Source: Enchytraeus crypticus
Taxonomy: Eukaryota; Annelida; Clitellata; Enchytraeida; Enchytraeidae
Length of the DNA: 64,000 bases
Direction: 5' to 3'
Assembly: GCA_905160935.1 (NCBI GenBank)
Contig: CAJHZI010000649.1
Location: forward strand, 3,352,001-3,416,000
The notes beneath the pieces are model-generated. The model did not search any database. It saw nothing but the letters and a program-made list of their open reading frames with translations, and was not told the origin of the DNA. Every line of letters starts with the position of its first letter. The stretch's first letter is position 1. Shown in pieces: positions 56,779 through 64,000 of this stretch. Both the position numbers and the translations under genes were made by a program.

Positions 56779-59700
56779 CTGCAATGAACACAATACAGAA
56801 CATTAGAGCAAAAATTACTAAGAATTATTAAACACATAACTAAATTAATTGTCAACCTTTCTCCTGTGATATCTCCAGTCGACTTTGAGATGATGCCAAT
56901 TGTATGATCAATAATTTGTGCATTTTCGAAAGTTTATATAGTAGTAGAAATGTATGGTTCTAACCAGCACTTTAACTATAAGATGCTGAAGAAAATAAAC
57001 GATTGATTGAAGGTTGCTTATAGAGATCATTACATTTTCAATTCTATGTTGACGCTACTGAAAGACACACACGATTATTTTACTTCTTCCTCTACTACCA
57101 ATCTCGCATCATTTCTTATTTCTGAGCAATTGTTATTTGCATAATTTAATTTACCTCGCAAAAATATTACAGAAAAATGGAAATGGTTGCCAACTGAAAT
57201 GTACTAATTGTATTGATTTCCCCGTGTTGTGCTCGGGTGTGGTTGGACCACTGCAGAATAGGGCAACCGCAAACAATCTGCAGCGTGTACGTAAGAGGAG
57301 AAGAAGGCAGCAGCCGAGGATGGCAAGAAGGGATCCACCTCACCAAGAAATATTTTCCCCCAGGATAAAATGGTAATTAATCCATCTAACTGAGGAAGAC
57401 AACAGAAAACCACCTCAGAAGCCATACTTTTCCCAAGCTAGAGATTACATATTTCTTTGAACGATTGTACAAATTAATTAGACACTGCATTGGTTACACT
57501 GTAATTTTCTTTTTTTGTTTCATTATATTTTCTTCTCACTCTAAAGTTTACTTTAGTTAGTTGTTTGGTCCTTATGGGTATGAATTTAGTTTATTTGTTA
57601 CATTTTTAATAATTTAGAGATATTTTTAAAGTTTATTTTAAGTTTTCACTTGCCATTGTCTGGCCATTTCCTAAATTTAAAAATATTCAATTGTATAGCT
57701 ACCAACGGTTTTACTGTAATTGGTAATGTAATAGAAATTTTTTATATTTCAGACTCAATATGACCCTGGTATAGCTACTACTTATGGTATTATCGAACAG
57801 AGCTATAGCTCATTTATGATAGCCTCGTTTGTATTATTATTTGTTTATCTAACTACATGCACGTTCCCATTGTTTGTATAATTAATCTGTGCTGTGATGA
57901 ACAAATAAACTAAACGATAAAGAGTGCATGTTTTACTCACGTCTTCGTTATCACAGCCGACCATGTCGCCATACGACACGTCGTTGCAGATGCAGTAGCG
58001 CGGCTCGTTGGGGTCGATGGTCCACGTGGACGTTCCTGCCGCTACAGCTCCGCTCTTGTCGTCGACCTTAACGATCGACTCACCAGGTGGCGCTGTAAGC
58101 TGATCAACTGACAGCTGCTGCTGCTGATATTGCTGCTGCTGCTGACTGTTCGATGAACGACCCGATGATCTATAACAGTTACAAGTAACCAGTGCATAGA
58201 AAACTCATAGATTAAAGCTAATTATTACAAGCTAAGGTTAGCGTCAGTTTCCTCACTCGAAAGCGATGTCAGTGACGGGCGAGCCCAGGATTTGAACCAC
58301 GCACATACTGATCCGCGGTCGAGTATCTTACCGACTTCGCCACTGGCTCCAGCCAGCATTATATTATGTAGTTCGTTTACAATGTTATGTCGATAATACC
58401 AATGCTTTTAAATTGAAGGATTCACTATGATGTTAACTATTGCAGTCATAAAGGAGACTTCGACAATAAACATACGTGAAAAAATAATCCCCTTGAAAAA
58501 TTGTGATAACTTAGTCAGTTCTTGCTATTTCACTTTGAAATTCAAGTCGCCTGTAGAGGAGGAATTTCTTCATAACCAAATTTTGTAAAAATATTCTGAA
58601 CAGGACCAGAATATATGATTCTATATAGCTAGTTATCCATGTTTTACAAACTGATTTTTTTCATTTAACACGCAACGTGAAACGTCACCTAGAATCACTA
58701 CCTGTTTGAAAATTTGTTGGCCCTGAGAAGGGCCGTTAGATGATGATGACTATGATATTATGATATTGTGCTATACTTAGTACTCGAAATGAGCGCCCAG
58801 AGCTTTGATGCAAGTCAGAAATCTTTTGATTTTACTTAGTTCTTACTAATAGAATTGCGCTGTCAATGGACTGCTGTGGTAGGTCTTTCCAGATTCCTCG
58901 TGTTGTGCCCGGGTTGATGAATAATAGACCAACCAATAATAATAAATAACACACACTATAGTGAAATGATCAACTATGTTGATATCTATCACTTTTAATA
59001 CCACATGTTATATCCGTTAGGCCATTTAGTCCATTTTCCGTGTTGCCAGTCCAGTGAATGTCCGAGATTTTACTCTCAGATCAGCGCGACTGGTTTTCGA
59101 ACCCACGAGAGTTCAATTCACCTCAGGGTCTGTCATTTAAAACTTCATGATGTTATCTACACCCTTAACCATAGCGCTATTGAGACATTCGATAGCGTGA
59201 TAACCATATAAAACCAGTGACAGCACGTGCCGTGGAAGGCGACTAAAGCATAAAGATCCAAACCAACGTCTGAAAGGGCATTCGGATGGTGAGCGCATAG
59301 GCTCCAGAAATATATGAAAAATTTTCTAAAAAGAAAGGAAGAGATTTTGATATGGTATAGGACAGAGAGGATTGGAGATGATCCATTCGTATCCCGACCC
59401 TAGCTAAACTGAGATTTAAGGGAAGACGATTAATATGACATACAAAAAAATACACCAACTTTTTCTTTGTTGAAGCCTTAGACGGGATGCCGGAGAGAGA
59501 TTCGTTAGCAGACATTTTGTTAACAGCAGCAGAAAGTTTAGGATTAGACCCTGCTGAGGTCAGCTCTCTACCGCCTAACGACGGGATATCTTTCGTTAGA
59601 TCAAAGTTTTTACTGACTGCCTCATAGCTCGCCTTCAACGAAGCACTTCTACGACCCTGCTGCATCTGTACAAATCAAAATAATAAACTCAAAATAATTA

Positions 59701-62700
59701 AGTCTGTTTGTACGATTCTCATATATTGCTGCGAGCTGTTGAATACTATTTGTCGATAGGAATATATAAGAATAATTGTATGCTAGTTTATGTATAGGCT
59801 TTTTATATTTGAATGAATTCTTCTTGAATCTCAAATATAAATATATCCACTGACTTTACTTTTGCATGTCATCATGGAACTGACTAATGAGATTCAGTAA
59901 TATTTACAGTAGAAAGGCCCCCCTATACATACTAATTATTTAACTGCTTTGTATGTTGTACATGTTTTGCTAAATTTCAAGTACCTTACAGCAGCTATGC
60001 AGAATAACATGACAAAAATAAAATGAATAAATTTAACCTTAATTTTTACCTATCTTCATTCTTCATTACAGCAACCCAACTGTCTAGTAGTTTATACTGT
60101 ATAAAACCGAAATTACAGCGACATATCTACATTTATATGGTCTTATGAAAATATTCTAATAAATATATTATAACAACAATTCTTAATTGCTAGATTTAAC
60201 ATTTTTCAAGTTCGTTTTAAAGTTGAATAGCATTTTCTGATTGTATTTAAACAAAGAATAAATAGTAACATGAGAAAGGCAATGGGAAACCACCTCAGAT
60301 AATTCTCAAACTCTCACTCTCTCTCTTAGTGCACTGTCTACTGGCTGGTCCATGTTATATAACGCCTCCACTCTTCTCTGTCTTCTGCCTTCCTCTTCAT
60401 TTCCACATATGCCTGTGTCTTTAAATCATCTAACATACCTAATCTCGGCCTGCCCCTGCCTCTCTTCCTTTCTATTCTACCTTCTATGACCTCTATTAAT
60501 AGACCTTCCCCCCTTCGGATATGTCCTATCCAACTCTTCTTCCTATTTCATAATACATTTATCAGCTGTATATCAGTACCAACTCTCTCCAGAATTCTCA
60601 AACTATAGGCAATATAAAGGCGTGGATAAGGCATAGTCCATTGTGAAGGAATTAACTCGTTAATCGATGGTATGCTACTTATGGAGCGTGAAAAGCAACA
60701 TGTGATAGGAATATGTACATTGGACCTGCCACTTGGCAGAACGCTAGAGAGAGAAATATAAAAGCAAATCAAATAGACAACTATTTACCTCCAGAGTAGC
60801 ACCGATTGCTCTGGATGCTGCCACTGCAATGGCTGCATTGCTACCAGAACCAACCTGACCTAGAATATACACAAAATACTGCGCACTTATAAAATACAGC
60901 ATCATCATCATCTTCCCTTTAATCCCAGTTTAACTAGGGTTGGGATACGAATAGACCTTCACTTTGCCATTCATATAAAATTATTGTGCAGTAGTTTCTG
61001 GAGCCTAGGCGCTCACCAACCGAATGCCCTTTCTGATTTTGGGAATAAAATATAAAATGCAATATACAATATAAACATAATAATAATGATGCACAACAAA
61101 TTTAGAACAGACAATATACTTTTTAAATGAAATCATAAATGCATAGTAATTGAAAAACAATTATATTAATAAAGAACACATTTGCCATTTAAATAAATAA
61201 AGTATAATTTCAAATCTATACTCAAAGGTATTTAAGTCTAAATACATTAGGGTAAATGATTAAAGAGATGCTAATAGCATAACATAGAGTCATTATCATT
61301 ATAATGTTATACTAAGTCTTATTAAGACTTAGTATAACATTAGCTCTCTTCAAATCCTCTTAATACATGACAACAGATCAACGCATTAAGACATTGGAAA
61401 AAATTAGCGTAATAGATCCTTTGCAGGCCCAATATAATTATTCAAGGGGAAACAGTAAATCGCTAAAGTTGTGTTTAACTTCAATTTTCAAGGACCAAAT
61501 AGAGAATCTTTGCTATACAACTGCCTGTCAACAGTATTAGAAGTAGAACGACTGACCACTGGACACTGGCTCAAGTCATCATCATCATCATCATCTTCCC
61601 TTTAGTCCCAGTTTAACTAGGGTTGGGAAAAGAATGGACCATCTCCACTCCTCTTTGTCCCATACCATATCAAAATCTCTTCCATTCGTTTTAGAAAATT
61701 TTGTGGTAATTTCAGGAGCATAGGCGCTCACCAACCGAATGCCCTTTCTGAAGTTTGTTTTGATCTTAGTGCATTAGTCACCTTCTATGACACGTGCAGT
61801 CACCGGTAAAGCTATTCTTCAAATAACCCGGACTCTGGCTCAAGTAATACTACAATATTTGTACAGTAACGTCATAAAATTTTAAATGACTAATCATGAG
61901 GTGAATTGAACTCTCGTGGGTTCGAGTCTCGGCCACATTGATCTGAGAGTAAAATCTAGGTCATTCACAGGTTATACGGAAAATGAACTAAATACTTTAC
62001 AGTTGAAACATGCGGTAATAAAAGTGATAGATATCAAAATAGTTGATCATTTCATTATAAAGCGTGTTATTAATATTACTACGAAACCATATATCATACC
62101 GAGACTGTAGTTAACCGATGAAGCGGACACTGGGGTTGCGATGGGAAGCTTCGGAATGGTCGACTCAAACATGGCGGCTGTGGGGGAGGATGTTGTGCTG
62201 CTGTTGCTCTTTGTTGAGAGGCTGAAGTTACTCGAGTCTCTCATGAGATCAATGGACGATAAAGTTCTGTCGATAGACGGCTGCATTCTAAGTGACGAAT
62301 GCTTCCGTTCTAAATACACAACATATAAATAGAAATATATTTTAAAATATAGACCCATATTAGAAAATATTTCTCTTAACTTGTCAACAGTGGCCCGTCC
62401 CGTCCAACACTCATTCATTGAATTTCTATTTTCTACGTTAAAGCAGTTTAAGGCCACTTGTCAACTAAATTGGAACAATCTGAAGTGGAGCTAAAAATAT
62501 ATTATATATGTCGTGTACATACAAGGCTAGTTCCCTACTGTTGAATAGCACCTACCTATTACTACTGTCATGCCACATACGTATGTTTATTACACTGTAC
62601 ACATTCAAAACTAGAGACATGTCAGGAATTAAAATATCATGATTTATTTGAATAAACTTCAGGCAATTAATTTAAAATGCATAGTAGTTGAACATGCCGA

Positions 62701-63442
62701 TAGCACAAAATCACAGCAAATATTTACATTTCTATCTGTTTTAGTGTTCAGGGCATTTTAACAGCCTGAATGAGTTTAATTTTAATCATAGAAATGGCAA
62801 TTTCACTTACTTTCTGCTTTATGGTTATTTTGAGGAATTATAGGTTTTTCTGGTTCATTTGCTCCTAAACAAAGCAAAACATTTATATAAAATTATTCCA
62901 GAATTCACAATTGATTAATATTAAAATTATACAGTACCGAAAAACAAACAATCAAATTAGTCATGAATAATTCAGTGCAATGTCATGAAGTACAGATTGA
63001 CAATTAAAAATATATTAGTAATCTCTCTCTTCACTCTCAGTGCATACTGAGCTCTGAACAATCACCAAAGCCTCACTCTTTGGTCAATGAGAAGCTTTAA
63101 ATCAGCATCAAAGCCAAACTCTTTGGTCATTGGAGAAAGGTAAGCAAGCATAAGTACCAAGATCCTGGGTTAAACATGCTAAATTATAAAGAGAGAAAAA
63201 GTGAGAATTTTGAACATAATTACAACATTTTAAACTTAAAATTTATATTCATCAAACCATAATTTACATTATAGATATTAATTTACGCAAATAAGAAAGC
63301 TATACGCTAACTTACACGACGACATATTATAGAATCTTATCTTACTATGCTCTAAGATTTCTGTTATTCCAGAATTGTCAGCTTCAAGTTCCATTTTAAA
63401 CTTATTGACTTCTTGATCAAGTTTTCTCAAGTGTCGTTCAAC
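56668..63442 (-). CDS. ING3: ING3, inhibitor-of-growth PHD protein, 5'-partial
   Basis: ING3 reads H3K4me3 through its PHD finger and is a subunit of NuA4/TIP60 histone acetyltransferase complexes (family knowledge). Seven exons join in phase to 318 residues plus stop. Residues 1-32 are the coiled-coil ([20 protein letters not shown] then DNSGITEIL), nearly as in vertebrate ING3. The middle has the [13 protein letters not shown] motif typical of ING3 rather than ING1/2/4/5, then a Gln-rich run. The PHD finger starts [20 protein letters not shown] and ends [13 protein letters not shown] (RGKWYCPRC); all eight C4HC3 zinc ligands are present. It ends in a basic tail, MKRRGRK. The first exon(s), about 90 residues by comparison, lie beyond the right edge. 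It is shorter in the linker than vertebrate ING3 (418 residues). Confidence 0.93.
57216..57440 (+). repeat. SINE family R4 copy, 3'-truncated
   Basis: Head ccccgtgttgtgctcgggtg, then ctgcagaatagggcaaccgc, through to cacctcagaagccatacttt. The 3' half is missing. In the last ING3 intron; the open frames at 57137 and 57204 come from it. Confidence 0.72.
57941..58169 (-). CDS. ING3: ING3 exon, Gln-rich run and first half of PHD finger
   Basis: 229 bases, acceptor actgttatag, donor gtgagt. It encodes a CAG-rich run ([10 protein letters not shown]), then [20 protein letters not shown] and MVGCDNED. It holds three of the eight zinc ligands and the aromatic residue before C-x-C that helps bind the methyl-lysine peptide in this family. 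Confidence 0.93.
58235..58354 (-). repeat. tRNA-like SINE family R2 copy
   Basis: Minus strand, full length, well preserved. About 65 bases upstream of the acceptor of the ING3 exon at 57941-58169. Confidence 0.76.
58893..59432 (+). repeat. SINE family R1 copy split by an R3 insertion
   Basis: The R1 head (58893-58937) and body (59214-59432) are both on the plus strand and would be contiguous in other copies. An R3 element in reverse lies between. The bases aacca occur on both sides of the break, as expected of a target-site duplication. The R1 end is about 25 bases from the ING3 exon at 59460. Confidence 0.8.
58938..59213 (-). repeat. tRNA-like SINE family R3 copy inserted in R1
   Basis: Minus strand; TAA-rich tail at the left, reverse B box (ggttttcgaacccacgag) in the middle. 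It splits an R1 element. The 68-codon frame at 59005 is a product of this repeat. Confidence 0.78.
59460..59665 (-). CDS. ING3: ING3 exon, SLKASYEA motif
   Basis: 206 bases, acceptor ttgatttgtacag. It reads [20 protein letters not shown], then [20 protein letters not shown] and a Ser/Lys-rich end. The [13 protein letters not shown] motif is diagnostic of ING3. The donor that keeps phase (gttggt) is poor, and an R1 SINE ends about 25 bases beyond it; the exact 3' edge is therefore less certain. Confidence 0.85.
60315..60545 (-). mobile_element. LINE 3' end, same family as 54830-55255
   Basis: Minus-strand translation [20 protein letters not shown], then [16 protein letters not shown], then [16 protein letters not shown]. 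It is better preserved than the copy at 54.8 kb and is in an ING3 intron. It ends in the tgcactaagagagag tail. An R4 element lies next to it in the opposite direction (60597-60760). Confidence 0.75.
60597..60760 (+). repeat. R4 3' fragment
   Basis: Contains aaggcgtggataaggcatag, then gacctgccacttggcagaac and a GA run. It faces the LINE at 60315-60545, so two related 3' ends lie in opposite directions in one ING3 intron. Confidence 0.6.
60789..60854 (-). CDS. ING3: ING3 exon, Ala-rich helix
   Basis: 66 bases, phase 0-0, reading [20 protein letters not shown] and then LE; donor gtaaat. It matches the AI-x-MAAAQAVQAT segment of vertebrate ING3. The acceptor ending ctaggtcag is used because the one five bases upstream breaks phase. 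Confidence 0.85.
60901..61042 (-). repeat. SINE family R1 copy, 5'-truncated
   Basis: Minus strand, from the (ATC)n tail to gaatgccctttctgattttg. The middle is shortened and the head is missing. It lies about 45 bases upstream (in ING3 sense) of the exon at 60789-60854. Confidence 0.7.
61302..61342. repeat. Perfect inverted repeat, 20-bp arms, 1-base spacer
   Basis: Left arm taatgttatactaagtctta, then T, then the exact reverse complement. Intron of ING3. Confidence 0.95.
61578..61834 (-). repeat. SINE family R1 copy
   Basis: Minus strand, tail (ATC)n at the left, head ending caaataacccggac at the right. ING3 intron, next to an R3 element at 61866. Confidence 0.75.
61866..62075 (+). repeat. 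tRNA-like SINE family R3 copy
   Basis: Contains gtgggttcgagtctcggcca (B box) and ends atagttgatcatttcattat. It ends about 40 bases from the ING3 exon at 62116. Confidence 0.7.
62116..62309 (-). CDS. ING3: ING3 exon, Ser-rich linker
   Basis: 194 bases, acceptor tgttgtgtatttag, donor gttaac. It reads [20 protein letters not shown], then Ser/Thr-rich sequence ending [12 protein letters not shown]. The linker is expected to be disordered. An R3 SINE lies about 40 bases past the donor. Confidence 0.8.
62811..62864 (-). CDS. ING3: ING3 exon, short linker
   Basis: 54 bases, acceptor ttttgctttgtttag, consensus donor gtaagt. It reads [17 protein letters not shown]. Phase agrees with both neighbours; this segment is variable among ING3 proteins. 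Confidence 0.75.
63346..63442 (-). CDS. ING3: ING3 exon, coiled-coil
   Basis: 97 bases, acceptor acaatttgcag, donor gtaaga. It reads [20 protein letters not shown], then [12 protein letters not shown], almost the same as the ING N-terminal helix of vertebrate ING3. Confidence 0.93.
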
Positions 63443-63897
63443 CTGCAAATTGTTTTAATAAACAAATTGTAGTAAAATATAAATATCAATAAAGCACAAG
63501 ATAACACAGCTAGCATAAAATAAAATGATGTTGGTGAATTGTAATTTGACGTTCCTGACATCATCCTTGGATGAGGAAACAGACGTTAAACCTTTATTAT
63601 TATTATTATTATTAATTCTTCCGCTGTAAATCTTCTCTATGTAAAAATAGAGTCACAACTAGTTTAACTACACCAGTTTTATATACATGTATAACCCATG
63701 ATCATTACATGACTGTCATATCACAAAGTAAAATCTTAGCATTATCAGGATACCATAATTACCAAGATTAGCGTAATCAAGATTTCCTTAGCATTTTCAG
63801 GTTTATGAAATAACACATTACAGAAAATGAAGAGAACATATCACAAACACTTACAAAATACATAACATGTACTGAAATCTGAAATCATACAGTCTAC

Positions 63898-63930
63898 CTG
63901 CAATTTAAGATCTTTAACCCCTGCATCCAA
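63898..63930 (-). CDS. Possible end of an upstream ING3 exon
   Basis: Minus-strand reading LDAGVKDLKLQ runs up to a gtagac donor in phase 0, and would continue as VERHLRKLD in the next exon, giving a plausible coiled-coil. An in-frame TAA lies just upstream, no good acceptor is seen, and the segment would be about five residues shorter than in other ING3 proteins. Weak candidate only. Confidence 0.2.
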
Positions 63931-64000
63931 TTAATGAGTGTGTGAATAATCTGAAGGAATCCAGAGTATAGATGCCAAAATACTTATAAAATTAAATGCT

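Noticed and set aside
57204..57425. 73- and 79-codon frames in the last ING3 intron
   Set aside because: They lie within an R4 SINE copy; no splice fit to ING3.
1..64000. Search for CRISPR arrays, operons, rRNA, phage or bacterial insertion sequences
   Set aside because: Tandem arrays here are directly contiguous minisatellites without spacers, and all genes are intron-split; nothing prokaryotic is present.

Overview
This window is AT-rich eukaryotic nuclear DNA from an animal, probably a marine invertebrate; the exact group cannot be fixed from the sequence. It has split genes with short exons (30-240 bp), GT-AG introns of 0.7-7.7 kb, long TA and other simple repeats, and many tRNA-like SINEs and LINE pieces. 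There is no prokaryotic gene layout, CRISPR array or operon. Most long open frames are chance frames in introns or repeats; the real genes had to be joined from short exons whose splice phases agree.

Three protein genes are supported. (1) Plus strand, about 2.8-32.3 kb: an SCYL2-like pseudokinase of clathrin and endosomal trafficking. The 5' end lies before the window. Sixteen exons join in phase into 703 codons: the C-terminal kinase lobe, a HEAT-like helical region and a divergent basic tail. The last exon is not settled. (2) Minus strand, 53.3-34.2 kb: a secreted or membrane-anchored cysteine-rich protein. It resembles the family of uncharacterised invertebrate extracellular proteins that carry DUF7042/7043/7044/7045-type modules. 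It has an N-terminal signal peptide exon, repeated Cys modules and a C-terminal hydrophobic segment. The first two exons may instead form a separate short secreted product. (3) Minus strand, 63.4-56.7 kb: ING3, a histone-reader subunit of NuA4/TIP60-type acetyltransferase complexes. It has a coiled-coil N-terminal part, a Ser/Gln-rich linker and a complete PHD finger split over the last two exons. Its first exon(s) lie beyond the window. Genes 1 and 2 converge, with less than 2 kb between the last exons seen. Genes 2 and 3 lie head to tail about 3.4 kb apart. Nothing links the three functionally.

The rest is intronic and intergenic sequence full of repeats. Family R1 (about 280 bp, ends in ATG/TCA trinucleotides) and family R4 (about 370 bp, ends in a GA run) share a 5' head but have different 3' tails. 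Each tail matches the 3' end of a different LINE also present here. Family R2 (about 115 bp) and family R3 (about 240 bp) carry tRNA-like B boxes. R8 is a further dispersed repeat. Also present are a 757-bp foldback DNA element with about 200-bp inverted termini in a TA tract, several exact short palindromes, and many 10-20 bp tandem arrays. Repeat boundaries are approximate; exon boundaries come from splice sites and phase.
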